Assembly (NCBI GenBank): GCA_032622095.1
Contig: CP136064.1
Coordinates: 183,564,209 to 183,628,208, forward strand
Direction of reading: 5' to 3'
Length of the DNA: 64,000 bases
Origin: Siphonodentalium dalli
Taxonomy: Eukaryota; Mollusca; Scaphopoda; Gadilida; Siphonodentaliidae
Numbering within the stretch: position 1 is the stretch's first letter; every line of letters begins with the position of its first letter. The translations under genes and the position numbers were made by a program. This document shows positions 55,701 to 56,944 of this stretch, in pieces. The notes under the pieces are model-generated. The model was not told the DNA's origin. It was given only the letters and a program-made list of their open reading frames with translations, and made no database searches.

Positions 55701-56944
55701 CTGATGAATGTTAAAATCGCAGGTGCACAGGTTCCCTTGGTGGTTGATGTCTGTGCCAAGTTTCATGGAAAATGATTAAAAAACGACTGAGAGAAAAATC
55801 CGGAACATTTTTTTGACGGACAGACGATGGATGGACGAGCTGATTCCAGTATACCCCCCCCCCCCCACAACTTTGTTTTTGACAGACAGACGATGGATGG
55901 ACGAGGGGGGTATAATTATTCATGATGTGATACCTATGTATGTTACCCGTACAATACCGGGATTTGACTCTTTGCACTGAGATAGGGTTTGTTTCTCAAT
56001 GGGTCAAAAGTGATTTCCTATTAAATTTCTATTTCTGAGTACCAAAATATGATGCAAAAGTGTCTATTGTGAGAAAACAAGATGACGTCAAGCTAGTCTG
56101 TTAGGTGAACAATGTGCAAGTGAGAAATAATGGCTTAATTCTTCAAATGATGCATGATAATCATTGATGCAGTACTCACATATCTTCCTCTTGAACCTTC
56201 ATCTCCCTTGACACCCTTTGGACCTGGGTGTCCAGATTGACCCTGTAAAATGAAAATACTATATATTTAAATGCCTTCAAATTGTTCCGATTCCCCCAAA
56301 TTGTATATATTTATATATAGAGCCACCAATGGGGTTCATGTCATAAAATTTCACATACATGTCCTGTAGAATTACAACAATGTAACTCTAAGTCCATAGA
56401 AACTTTGTCAAATTTGCACAAAACATCAACAGATTCTTTAGTTTTCCTCAGAAAAATTATGGCTAAAGGAACAGTGAAAGGAATATCTTTTCTCATTGGT
56501 ATTTGGCTCAGATAACCTGAAATTTGTAAAGCCATATTTAGCAATACAGTAATGCCCTAAATAATCGACTCCTTAACCACAACAGAATTATGGGTAACTT
56601 TTCAGGATTTAGTCGGAAATATGGCTTGTTGCCATTCATCAGAAAGCTCTCAGTGAGAGCTTTCGGATTAATGGCAACAAGCCATATTTCCGACTAAATC
56701 CTGAAAAGTTACCCATAACTCTGCTGTGGTTAAGGAGTCGATTATTTAGGGCACTACTGTATTTAGCAATACATACCACACCACCGTCGGTGCCCTGAGG
56801 ACCTCCATCTCCTTTGATACCATTCATTCCGTCCATTCCATCTTCTCCAGCTAAACCATATGTTAAAGTTAAATTCTTTCCTGTCAGTGTTGGATCAAAG
56901 TCAAGTCCAGGTGGACCAGGTGGTCCAGGAGGACCACTACCTCC
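4697..56944 (-). CDS. type IV collagen alpha chain, partial gene (17 internal exons, both ends outside window)
   Basis: Seventeen minus-strand blocks of Gly-X-Y coding sequence join into one frame of 2332 nt (777 codons plus one base). Each block is bounded by AG and GT, and phases agree at all 16 junctions (7 phase 0, 9 phase 1). The helix has about 11 short interruptions, typical of network-forming basement-membrane collagen and unlike fibrillar collagens. A Cys-Gly-Thr-Cys interruption (residues 313-316 of the fragment) followed by an acidic/aromatic GE..D..R-G interruption (386-397) recalls the order in vertebrate alpha-1(IV), as I remember that family. Known role: heterotrimeric sheet-forming collagen of basement membranes, secreted through the ER. 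The signal peptide, 7S and NC1 domains are not in the window. Introns run from about 0.6 to 7.6 kb and are full of repeats. Small extra phase-compatible exons in the largest introns cannot be excluded. Confidence 0.85.
4846..5245. repeat. dispersed repeat I, copy 1
   Basis: Starts 'aaaggtactcaacctgattt' and shares with 33170-33435 several blocks in order, including 'gattccaacaacaacaa', 'tttggtccgagaccgtc' and 'aactctgagctttgat'. This copy holds about 130 extra bases. Nature unknown; no TIR or coding sequence seen. Confidence 0.6.
5334..5497. mobile_element. TTAA-flanked foldback, family C (piggyBac-type MITE)
   Basis: Bounded by TTAACCC and GGGTTAA, with an internal hairpin of 'ctcttaaatatgcaagcctcc' type and its inverse. 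TTAA flanks plus CCCTT ends are the known signature of piggyBac elements; the assignment is by ends only. At least eight related copies occur in the window. Confidence 0.65.
5645..5815 (-). CDS. collagen IV exon 16 with Arg-Gly-Asp-Ser (residues 691-747)
   Basis: 171 nt, phase 1 in and out; donor GTAATA (weaker at the last bases), acceptor TTATTATAG. Nineteen uninterrupted triplets. Arg-Gly-Asp-Ser occurs at residues 738-741 within a regular helix, a possible integrin-recognition site if exposed. Confidence 0.88.
5910..6125. mobile_element. foldback family A, full length
   Basis: CAGTAATGCCC at the left and GGGCATTACTG-like at the right, flanked by TA on both sides. Arms of about 105 bases meet at a ctctcactgagag centre. 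It lies in the intron just 5' (in gene sense) of exon 16. Confidence 0.8.
6195..6590. repeat. family A end fragment plus dispersed foldback repeat B (two copies)
   Basis: 6197-6212 is a solitary family A end. From 6216 a second family follows ('ggagggacgttcag', 'gcagacac', then a hairpin 6290-6365 around 'aataagttcaaca'). A diverged second copy spans about 6475-6590. Related copies lie at 25560-25700 and 45070-45320. Confidence 0.6.
6830..7035. mobile_element. foldback family A, full length
   Basis: Two arms of about 95 bases, nearly identical inverted copies, with a ctctcacagag centre. The left tip has lost 'taatg' (CAG directly before CCCTAAAT); the right ends GGGCATTACTG followed by TA. 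Confidence 0.8.
7036..8070. other. intron sequence, nothing recognised
   Basis: AT-rich intron between exons 15 and 16. I see no exon-like Gly-X-Y coding, no clear TIR and no long ORF. Part of it (about 7420-7480) carries phrases typical of the 'gtcgaaaaa..ataactcc' repeats but too short to delimit. Confidence 0.5.
8071..9371. mobile_element. 1.3-kb TIR element with TA flanks and subterminal repeats
   Basis: The left end TA-CCGTACTCACCCG and right end CGGGTCAGTATGG-TA match inverted at 11 of 13 positions. Subterminal copies of 'gtttaagcccac' and 'gtttacgcccac' sit at about 8107-8150, and one at about 9297, as transposase-binding repeats often do. The interior has two short ORFs (8373-8603 and 8642-8941) with no recognisable domain. 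Probably a non-autonomous Tc1/mariner/pogo-like element. Confidence 0.5.
9545..9664. repeat. foldback, 120 bp
   Basis: Arms 9545-9575 and 9633-9664 are inverted copies ('ctacaactcgtccccag' against 'ctggggactcattgtag'), with a smaller inner palindrome 'gtccagtaaatt..aatttattggac'. No coding capacity. Confidence 0.7.
9712..9857. repeat. near-perfect 64-bp-arm hairpin
   Basis: Arms 9712-9775 and 9793-9857 are almost perfect inverted copies (ends 'agaaataaatacacggtgt' and its inverse) separated by a 17-base loop rich in CG (cgacgcgtagcgg). A diverged fragment with 'gtggtacaattgg..gtaccacaaaactg' occurs at 10620-10665. Confidence 0.8.
9858..10862. other. intron sequence with one hairpin fragment
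   Basis: Apart from the fragment near 10620-10665 related to the hairpin at 9712-9857, I see no gene, TIR pair or tandem repeat. Short ORFs here have no recognisable content. Confidence 0.45.
10863..10979 (-). CDS. collagen IV exon 15 (residues 652-690)
   Basis: 117 nt, phase 1 in and out; donor GTAAGG, acceptor TTTATTTTAG. It contains the last interruption of the visible chain (Ala-Thr-Leu-Ser-Lys, 665-669); from there to the window's last exon the helix is unbroken. Confidence 0.87.
11170..11600. repeat. diverged copy of the 'aatccaagatggc' repeat family
   Basis: Three imperfect units ('gaaatccaagatggctg' near 11210, 'taaaatccaggatgg' near 11250, 'aaatacaagatggccactgg' near 11430) recall the array at 1057-2330 with the same 'gcaaagagtaaaa' lead-in. 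The end 'gaaattgttgatgcacg' matches 'gaaattgttgacgcatc' after the main array. Confidence 0.6.
11783..12001. mobile_element. TTAA-type foldback, family C (double hairpin)
   Basis: Starts 'acccttccatg..ctggagcttcctgaa' and ends 'catgaaagggttaa'. It contains two 'tatatgcgagtctccc' type hairpins in tandem. The left TTAA is eroded. Confidence 0.6.
12141..12297 (-). CDS. collagen IV exon 14 (residues 600-651)
   Basis: 157 nt, phase 0 in, phase 1 out; donor GTTTGT, acceptor TTGTACAG. One short interruption (Asp-Ile-Thr-Ser-Asn-Arg, 610-615) sits between regular triplets. Confidence 0.88.
12298..12929. other. intron start, nothing recognised
   Basis: No TIR, tandem repeat or coding signal identified. 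The ORF at 12263-12520 overlaps exon 14 antisense and is a shadow. Confidence 0.4.
12930..13640 (+). pseudogene. decayed non-LTR retrotransposon (LINE) reverse transcriptase
   Basis: In plus-strand frames I can read reverse-transcriptase landmarks: Gly-Pro-Asp-Gly-Ile near 12934, then Ile-Tyr-Lys-Lys-Gly..Asn-Tyr-Arg-Pro-Ile and Leu-Thr-Cys-Ile up to 13140. After a stop come Gln-His-Gly-Phe-Arg-Ser (about 13208) and Val-Leu-Gly-Pro-Ile-Leu-Phe (about 13498). The frame is broken by stops and indels, and the YxDD-type catalytic region is not intact. Likely a CR1/jockey-type element; clade uncertain. Confidence 0.75.
13641..14696. other. unassigned sequence between two LINE fragments
   Basis: No LINE similarity I can read. 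About 14460-14640 contains a piece of dispersed repeat L ('caaacttgacctgtatttt', 'gttattatc'). It may be an insertion or a rearrangement that separated the two LINE parts. Confidence 0.4.
14697..15190 (+). pseudogene. LINE C-terminal fragment interrupted by a collagen-exon patch
   Basis: Frame text reads Trp-Asp-Pro-Tyr..[10 protein letters not shown] (14738-14805) and later Arg-Leu-Thr-Thr-Leu (about 14968), the conserved order near the end of many LINE ORF2 proteins. Between Trp-Gln-Thr-Leu and this motif, where a few residues are expected, lies the unrelated segment 14891-14962. Stops are present; it is not functional. Confidence 0.65.
14891..14962 (-). pseudogene. partial duplicate of collagen exon 13
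   Basis: About 70 bases match exon 13 at 18934-19008 with about 4 mismatches and a small gap, in the same orientation. On the minus strand it still reads Gly-Leu-Pro-Gly-Asp-Glu-Gly and on to Arg-Glu-Gly-Asp-Arg. There is no usable acceptor AG just upstream and no GT just downstream, so it is unlikely to be spliced. Confidence 0.85.
15191..15731. repeat. dispersed repeat with 'gacagtcaatgactgtgg'
   Basis: About 15245-15480 and 15530-15730 match, in order, 42265-42460 and 42505-42720 ('acaagacagtcaatgactgt', 'gaaattttcaa..tgttgtatca'). It is therefore a dispersed repeat that continues into the duplicated block at 15732. No coding signal. Confidence 0.55.
15732..16463 (+). repeat. tandem duplication, period 379 bp
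   Basis: 15732-16073 and 16111-16463 are direct copies, both opening 'gtgtgaacatctaatctac' and both closing 'aagtggtgg..aagaaaataa'. The second copy carries a poly-C run (about 16383-16394). A partial third copy lies at 42720-42920. Confidence 0.8.
16466..17430. repeat. three related short palindromic modules ('agaatgaggtcc')
   Basis: 16466-16575 and 16981-17092 are near-identical direct copies ('gaatttaatgacactattcc'). A third module at 17305-17430 is an imperfect palindrome between 'agaatgaggtccc' and 'ggggacctcactct'; a relative lies at 43505-43605. Poly-C occurs at about 16942-16957. Between them, 16600-16920 is a piece of the 'tatggccctggc' family. Confidence 0.6.
17855..18245 (+). repeat. 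dispersed element ending GAGAGCTAAAAA
   Basis: Contains two internal repeats of 'tttgacccagtgacctcatt', a GGACGGACG-rich tail (about 18155-18195) and the end 'cgtctcaggagagctaaaaa'. A second copy lies at 44090-44490. Likely a short interspersed or non-autonomous element common in molluscs, by my recollection. Confidence 0.6.
18327..18501. mobile_element. foldback family A, one arm shortened
   Basis: TA-flanked CAGTAATGCCC..GGGCATTACTG. The left arm lacks about 35 bases next to the centre relative to other copies; the right arm is complete. Confidence 0.8.
18560..18830. repeat. dispersed repeat L
   Basis: A 'gttatcatccggaaacc' phrase recurs within the segment and again near 14570, 21930 and 22630, with 'tgacctgtatttt'-like text between. 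Members look like pieces of one transposon-derived family. No coding capacity. Confidence 0.5.
18908..19122 (-). CDS. collagen IV exon 13 (residues 528-599)
   Basis: 215 nt, phase 1 in, phase 0 out; donor GTCAGT, acceptor ATTTACAG. It encodes 24 uninterrupted Gly-X-Y triplets. About 75 bases of this exon (18934-19008) recur as a near-identical patch at 14891-14962 inside a broken LINE in the downstream intron. Confidence 0.9.
19181..19426. mobile_element. TTAA-type foldback, family C
   Basis: Starts TTAACTCTTTCATGACAGG, contains two 'atatgcgag'-type hairpins separated by 'aaggtcaaggtaaatatt', and ends 'cagtcatggaaaagataa' with an eroded right flank. It lies 58 bases upstream of the exon 13 acceptor boundary. 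Confidence 0.6.
19621..19782. mobile_element. TTAA-flanked foldback, family D
   Basis: Exact TTAACCCTTTCAGTGCCAAG at the left and its inverse at the right, with a second inner palindrome 'gatggaaagagctctt'. About 45 bases on each side pair. A half copy lies at 26057-26164. Confidence 0.75.
19877..20128. mobile_element. TTAA-flanked element, family C-prime
   Basis: TTAACCCTTTACCCAACA at the left and TGTTGGGTAAAGGGTTAA at the right are exact inverse copies. Inside are a 'gcattctcttatatatg' hairpin and a 'ttggccggttttggccggtt' doublet. A longer relative lies at 36461-36839. Confidence 0.8.
20165..20902. mobile_element. TTAA-flanked 738-bp element
   Basis: The ends TTAACTCTTTCGCTGCCA and TGGCATCGAAAGAGTTAA are inverted copies with one mismatch. 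It carries no ORF with recognisable content. It starts 37 bases after the end of the previous TTAA element. Confidence 0.7.
20903..21629. other. intron sequence with a small hairpin
   Basis: Only an imperfect hairpin at 21373-21428 (aatggaaggggaataac against gttattcccccttcatt) stands out. The ORF at 21036-21296 has no recognisable domain. Confidence 0.45.
21630..21734 (-). CDS. collagen IV exon 12 (residues 493-527)
   Basis: 105 nt, phase 1 in and out; consensus donor GTAAGT, acceptor GATTATAG. A 10-residue interruption (497-506, [10 protein letters not shown]) is followed by seven clean triplets. Confidence 0.87.
21770..22730. repeat. dispersed repeat L, tandem pieces with GGACGG tail
   Basis: 21770-21880 and 21935-22030 are related direct pieces ('acaaaataatcag', 'aaattcaaacttgacc'). 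A further piece at 22490-22730 ends in 'ggacggacggctgc' and 'attacaatagtcctcc', which looks like the proper 3' end of the family. Confidence 0.5.
22731..24600. other. intron sequence, nothing firm
   Basis: Contains a TA microsatellite (about 23495-23508) and a 'cgaatat'-rich stretch (23920-23995) resembling ends of hAT elements, with similar text at 22865-22930. I could not define a proper TIR pair. Confidence 0.35.
24601..24839. mobile_element. TTAA-type foldback, family C (double hairpin)
   Basis: Begins TTAATAG..gatgggagctgcag and ends 'gattatgaaaggtttaa'. Two 'tctcttatatat'-type hairpins are separated by 'caaggtcaaggtaaat'. Flanks are slightly eroded. Confidence 0.6.
25157..25325 (-). 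CDS. collagen IV exon 11 (residues 437-492)
   Basis: 169 nt, phase 0 in, phase 1 out; donor GTAAAT, acceptor ATTTTCAAG. Regular triplets with a run of glycines and a short Gly-Glu-Ser-Phe-Pro interruption at 464-468. Confidence 0.87.
25560..25850. mobile_element. repeat B interrupted by a truncated family A foldback
   Basis: Repeat B text (25565-25698, 'ggagggatgttcagg' to 'gtttgttgaact') is interrupted by family A sequence at 25701-25826 (one full arm, only a stub of the other). Downstream text 'aaagaaagggttaa' matches the downstream part of the B copy at 6395-6410. The order shows A inserted into, or replaced part of, B. Confidence 0.65.
25877..26702. repeat. two related foldbacks plus half of family D
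   Basis: 25877-25985 and 26612-26702 both contain 'gctcagttttgaattcg' or 'gctcagttttaaatttg' facing an inverted 'cgaattcaaaactgag' type arm, and a 'ctatttttcgc' segment. Between them, 26057-26164 is a half copy of family D with no right arm. The remainder has no feature I can support. Confidence 0.6.
27031..27317 (+). repeat. 41-bp minisatellite, 7 units
   Basis: Unit starts 'caccatctatgattaaa' at 27031, 27072, 27113, 27154, 27195, 27236 and 27277, exactly 41 bases apart, with only a few substitutions. It is intronic and ends 29 bases before the exon 10 boundary on the donor side. Confidence 0.97.
27347..27556 (-). CDS. collagen IV exon 10 (residues 367-436)
   Basis: 210 nt, phase 0 in and out; donor GTCAGT, acceptor TTTAATAG. 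It contains a 12-residue interruption (386-397) with Val-Ile-Phe and Asp-Met-Asp, about 70 residues after the cysteine pair. In vertebrate alpha-1(IV), as I remember it, a GE..FD.R.KG interruption lies at a similar distance. A 41-bp minisatellite begins 29 bases past the donor boundary. Confidence 0.88.
27583..28165. repeat. dispersed repeat J, internally deleted copy
   Basis: Matches 58936-59188 and then 60118-60410 in order: 'gatcacgatcggcag', 'ctcaaataatttgtctt', 'cctctcactgtgagatcc', then 'ccattaatcaatttgacag' directly. It lacks the 929 bases present at 59189-60117. Confidence 0.75.
28250..28997 (+). repeat. tandem duplication, period 392 bp
   Basis: The phrase 'gggtcagaccatttg' occurs at 28349 and 28741, and surrounding text ('tctataaatcttcta', 'caccaaattgcgaccg') repeats in the same order over about 320 bases. 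No coding content. Confidence 0.75.
29331..29558 (+). repeat. dispersed repeat F, left part (split by an insertion)
   Basis: Two tandem 'gtcataactcc..aaacccatattcgaa..tctgtattttgggctg' modules. The text stops at 'gaaacctata' and resumes at 31894 with 'tataaaaaatttggttccg', exactly as in uninterrupted copies at 32620-33000 and 60540-60935. Confidence 0.8.
29559..31893. mobile_element. 2.3-kb TA-flanked element inserted into repeat F
   Basis: Left end CAGTCAATTTCGCTTTATTG and the inverse of the right end, CAGTAAATTTCAGTTAATTG, agree at 16 of 20 positions, and TA flanks both. Subterminal 'atatgcat' and 'gcataaa' motifs recur near both ends. CAGT termini with a TA duplication are typical of Tc1/mariner/pogo. 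Inside are only short ORFs (up to 92 aa) with no DDE signature I can see, so it is non-autonomous or decayed. The split host repeat serves as an empty-site control. Confidence 0.75.
31894..32055 (+). repeat. dispersed repeat F, right part
   Basis: Continues the copy interrupted at 29558: 'aaaatgtttgagttatcgc', a GACGGACA-rich tail, then the end 'accatactatggtatggg' followed by 'acacataaaaa'. Confidence 0.8.
32620..33002 (+). repeat. dispersed repeat F, complete-looking copy
   Basis: Two 'gggccataactcc' modules, 'aaatttggttccgatcgg', a short gacagac tail and the palindromic end 'atcatactatggtatggg' with 'taaacataaaaa'. Uninterrupted, so it shows what the split copy at 29331-32055 looked like. 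Confidence 0.8.
33170..33435. repeat. dispersed repeat I, copy 2
   Basis: Shares ordered blocks with 4846-5245 ('gattccaacaacaacaa', 'ggtccgagaccgtc', 'ataactctgagctttga') but is shorter by about 130 bases in the middle. It lies 66 bases before exon 9. Confidence 0.6.
33502..33599 (-). CDS. collagen IV exon 9 (residues 334-366)
   Basis: 98 nt, phase 1 in, phase 0 out; donor GTAAGT, acceptor TTTTCAG. Eleven uninterrupted triplets, ending Gly-Phe-His. It is the exon that converts the split-Gly phase back to phase 0. Confidence 0.85.
33690..33927. mobile_element. variant foldback related to family A, with extra internal arms
   Basis: The inner arms are family A sequence, but the outer ends read 'aatgtcc' and 'ggacatt' rather than CAGTAATGCC. 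The right half holds an additional inverted pair ('caggatttagtcggaaata' against 'tgactaaatcctgaaaa'). It looks like a recombinant or slipped copy. Confidence 0.65.
33928..34487. other. intron sequence, nothing recognised
   Basis: AT-rich sequence between a foldback and exon 8. No repeat or coding signal seen. Confidence 0.45.
34488..34568 (-). CDS. collagen IV exon 8 with Cys-x-x-Cys interruption (residues 307-333)
   Basis: 81 nt, phase 1 in and out. Donor GTTGGT was chosen because the alternative GTATGG five bases downstream on the minus strand would break the frame into exon 9. The acceptor is TTTACAG. The interruption at residues 310-319 holds Cys313 and Cys316, the only cysteines in the visible chain. 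A cysteine pair within a helix interruption is known in vertebrate type IV chains and is absent from fibrillar helices. Confidence 0.85.
34950..35054 (+). mobile_element. half copy of foldback family A
   Basis: CAGTAATGC..to..gaaagctctc, the complete left arm. The second arm is missing; unrelated sequence starts at about 35055. Confidence 0.75.
35880..36175 (+). pseudogene. C2H2 zinc-finger fragment, decayed
   Basis: Readable finger pieces: [10 protein letters not shown] linker near 35970-36000, then [11 protein letters not shown] near 36018-36050 and Arg-Ile-His-Thr-Gly. Finger spacing (C..F..L..H..H-TG-linker) is clear, but stops and frameshifts break it and several metal ligands are lost. 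The protein family (poly-zinc-finger DNA-binding) is clear; no function is left. Confidence 0.7.
36461..36839. mobile_element. TTAA-type element, family C-prime with two hairpins
   Basis: CCCTTTACCCAACA at the left (TTAA eroded) and 'tgttgggtaaatggttaa' at the right are inverted copies. Two 'gcattctcttatatatg' hairpins lie inside, and 'cggccaaaaacggccaaaa' matches in reverse the doublet at 20098-20113. Confidence 0.7.
37521..37815 (-). pseudogene. C2H2 zinc-finger fragment, inverted copy
   Basis: The reverse complement closely matches 35905-36170. It keeps [11 protein letters not shown], Arg-Ile-His-Thr-Gly-Asn-Arg-Pro-Tyr and a start 'Asp-Arg-Pro-Tyr-Glu-Cys'. An 85-residue open stretch exists (37521-37778) but the histidine and cysteine pattern is incomplete. 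Confidence 0.7.
38578..38843. mobile_element. TTAA-flanked foldback, family C (double hairpin)
   Basis: TTAACCCTTTCTTGATGGGG to GTCAAAGGGTTAA, with two 'tatatgcaagtctccc'-type hairpins and the spacer 'aagatcaaggtaaatatt'. Both TTAA flanks are intact. Confidence 0.75.
39109..39414 (-). CDS. collagen IV exon 7 (residues 205-306), largest exon
   Basis: 306 nt, phase 1 in and out, with consensus donor GTAAGT and acceptor TTTTGCAG. It encodes 102 residues with two interruptions: Gly-Asp-Asp-Gln-Phe (232-236), which creates an Arg-Gly-Asp at 231-233, and Gly-Tyr-Gly-Pro-Asp-Ile-Ile (270-276). It is the longest exon and may be a fusion of smaller ancestral exons. The sequence just upstream of its acceptor (from 39430) is a half copy of the TA-flanked foldback family. 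Confidence 0.9.
39430..39534 (+). mobile_element. half copy of foldback family A next to exon 7 acceptor
   Basis: CAGTAATGCCC..gaaagctctc, left arm only. Its outer end is 16 bases from the exon 7 boundary, so in gene sense the last part of the upstream intron, including the likely branch-point region, is element-derived. Confidence 0.8.
40240..40362 (-). CDS. collagen IV exon 6 (residues 164-204)
   Basis: 123 nt, phase 1 in and out (Gly codon split G|GN at both ends), donor GTATGT, acceptor TTTTCAG. It has one short interruption near residues 194-199 (Gly-Glu-Ser-Ile-Lys-Gly) followed by Lys-Gly-Asp. The rest is regular Gly-X-Y. Confidence 0.85.
40410..40594. mobile_element. TTAA-type foldback, family C, eroded
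   Basis: Starts 'ttaatccatccatgactggagg' and ends 'cccattatgaaagggctaa'. One hairpin with a central 'gggaatgcgagcctccc'. The right TTAA is mutated to CTAA. Confidence 0.6.
40595..41314. other. intron sequence, nothing recognised
   Basis: AT-rich; no TIR, tandem repeat or coding signal seen. Confidence 0.45.
41315..41411 (-). CDS. collagen IV exon 5 (residues 132-163)
   Basis: 97 nt, starts phase 0, ends with the first base of a split Gly codon; donor GTGCGT, acceptor CTTTAG. It begins with a helix interruption at residues 133-145 that contains Asp, Phe, Ile and Leu, then returns to regular triplets. This is the first of several phase-1 exits. Confidence 0.82.
41780..42270 (+). repeat. dispersed repeat K
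   Basis: Opens 'actagaggtgtgactgtccc' followed by 'aatgggactaaggatacccc', an exact match to 55264-55305. It then holds two modules with 'tcgcaggtgca..ggaat' and 'gtcgaaaaaggggg'. Further pieces lie at 44500-44650 and 55264-55915. No ORF of interest. Confidence 0.65.
42271..43610. repeat. mosaic of repeats shared with 15.2-17.4 kb
   Basis: 42271-42920 matches 15245-15960 in order; 42930-43250 matches the 'gaacaaatctgaa..tatggccctggc' sequence at 16600-16920; 43320-43610 matches 16440-17430 modules. The two loci look like independent copies of one composite element of about 1.5-2 kb. Confidence 0.6.
44090..44490 (+). repeat. dispersed element ending GTGAGCTAAAAA, copy 2
   Basis: Matches 17865-18245 throughout, including 'gtgacctcatttgaacaaat', the GACGGACG tail and 'agctccaccggagat'. 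Directly followed by a repeat K fragment (44490-44650). Confidence 0.7.
44836..44898 (-). CDS. collagen IV exon 4 (residues 111-131)
   Basis: 63 nt, seven perfect triplets ending in GPP GPP, phase 0 in and out. The donor GTAAGT is consensus and the acceptor is TTTTTACAG. The same length as exon 2 suggests units built from 9-base triplet blocks. Confidence 0.82.
45060..45320. repeat. repeat B, full-length-looking copy
   Basis: Left 'catttggaggggtgttcat' and right 'tgaacgtccctcaaaa' are inverted, enclosing 'aagtagacaac' and its inverse 'gtctgcttattt'. It suggests repeat B is a foldback of about 250 bp. A duplicated left segment occurs at 45030-45060. Confidence 0.6.
45321..46224. other. intron sequence, nothing recognised
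   Basis: No repeat pair or coding signal that I can support in this part of the largest intron. Confidence 0.4.
46225..46405 (+). repeat. four 'cgctctttatt' motifs in two pairs
   Basis: 'gaacgctctttattgtatacc' near 46228, 'ggacgctctttatattt' near 46270, 'gaatgatctttattgtctatacc' near 46350 and 'ggacgctctttattagagg' near 46390. Pairs are about 40-42 bases apart. Similar motifs flank the elements at 797, 851 and, inverted, 3085-3125. Confidence 0.6.
46406..47400. other. intron sequence, nothing recognised
   Basis: Contains an A-rich simple stretch (46480-46520). No gene or defined element seen. Confidence 0.4.
47402..47654. mobile_element. TTAA-flanked foldback, family C (double hairpin)
   Basis: TTAACCTGGAGTTTCCTGAA at the left; 'catcatgaaagggttaa' at the right. 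Two 'tctcttatatatgcgag'-type hairpins flank 'ttaaccttgaccttgtaagg'. Confidence 0.7.
47655..48610. other. intron sequence with a repeat F end fragment
   Basis: 47693-47728 matches the 3' end of repeat F ('tactgtggtatgggtaaac'). The rest, including an ORF on the minus strand at 48123-48461, shows nothing I recognise. Confidence 0.45.
48611..49584. mobile_element. TIR element with GGGATCCAAATAA ends, copy 1
   Basis: TACTCTAGATCGGGATCCAA at the left and 'tttatttggatcccgagaat' at the right are inverted ends, about 970 bp apart. Subterminal 'atgggtagcatgggac' against 'gtacgggactaccc' may be further inverted text. No transposase recognised. Confidence 0.55.
49585..50451. other. spacer between two related TIR elements
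   Basis: No TIR or coding signal. It may be host intron or the interior of a larger composite formed by the two flanking elements. Confidence 0.4.
50452..51696. mobile_element. TIR element with CTCTCGGGATCCAAATAA ends, copy 2
   Basis: TACTCTCGGGATCCAAATAA at the left and its exact inverse TTATTTGGATCCCGAGAGTA at the right, 1245 bp in total. TA at both ends may be the target duplication. A second inner motif 'cttatttggacccctac' lies near the left end and 'ccccctacttttattt' near the right. ORFs are short and unrecognised. Confidence 0.65.
51697..52546. other. intron sequence, nothing recognised
   Basis: A poly-C run (about 51930-51942) is the only simple feature. No coding signal until exon 3. 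Confidence 0.4.
52547..52645 (-). CDS. collagen IV exon 3 (residues 78-110)
   Basis: 99 nt, eleven uninterrupted Gly-X-Y triplets, phase 0 in and out. The acceptor is a good TTTTCAG. The donor GTTCGT is weaker than its neighbours but is the only GT that keeps phase. The intron downstream of it is the largest of the gene (about 7.6 kb) and contains two TIR elements and a TTAA foldback. Confidence 0.82.
52739..52999. mobile_element. TTAA-flanked foldback, family C (double hairpin)
   Basis: TTAACCCTATCATGATGGGA to CAGTCATGAAAGGGTTAA, two 'tctcttatatatgtgag'-type hairpins and the spacer 'aatgtcaaggtaaatattg'. Both TTAA flanks intact; one of the best copies. Confidence 0.8.
53348..53501. mobile_element. 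foldback family A, internally deleted
   Basis: TA-flanked CAGTAATGCCC..GGGCATTACTG, with about 60 bases missing around the centre relative to the full copies. Ends are intact. Confidence 0.8.
53502..54848. other. intron sequence with overlapping unrecognised ORFs
   Basis: Holds the longest plus-strand ORF outside the repeats (54027-54497, 156 aa) and an antisense ORF (53873-54190, 105 aa). Neither shows a recognisable domain or Gly-X-Y pattern, and I do not call them genes. 54575-54645 has two 'gcccgc..aaagcgggc' palindromes ending 'gttgacagagttaa', perhaps the end of another TTAA element. Confidence 0.4.
54849..55176. mobile_element. TTAA-type element, composite of families C-prime and D
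   Basis: A 'gccaatgcattctcttatat' hairpin at 54849-54922, then 250 bases of AT-rich text, then 'ggcactgaaagggttaa' as in family D. The left flank is not a clear TTAA. The AT-rich part recalls 36685-36745. Confidence 0.5.
55264..55915 (+). repeat. dispersed repeat K with duplicated tail
   Basis: Opens like 41780 and includes 'tcgcaggtgcacaggttccc'. Its tail, 'gacagacgatggatggacga', is present twice around a poly-C run (55853-55866). Confidence 0.65.
56180..56242 (-). CDS. collagen IV exon 2 (residues 57-77)
   Basis: 63 nt, seven perfect Gly-X-Y triplets, phase 0 in and out, with donor GTGAGT and acceptor TTTTACAG. Charged triplets (GPK, GVK, GDE) suit a basement-membrane helix. Its reading frame joins exactly to the exons on either side, which is the main support for so short an exon. 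Confidence 0.82.
56547..56759. mobile_element. foldback family A, full length, beside exon 1 donor
   Basis: CAGTAATGCCC at the left and a slightly changed GGGCACTACTG at the right, with arms of about 100 bases. The 12 bases tatttagcaata occur immediately on both sides, longer than the TA seen at other copies. Confidence 0.85.
56777..56944 (-). CDS. collagen IV exon 1 of window (residues 1-56)
   Basis: 168 nt, phase 0 at both ends; acceptor ..TTTCAG, donor GTATGT. It opens with five clean triplets rich in Pro-Pro, then breaks at residues 16-29 and resumes as Gly-X-Y. The interruption carries an Asn-Leu-Thr sequon at residues 24-26, a possible N-glycosylation site. It is the most upstream exon I can find. 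Because it starts in phase 0 with a Gly codon, another exon must lie beyond 57 kb. A foldback element ends 17 bases past its donor boundary. Confidence 0.85.
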
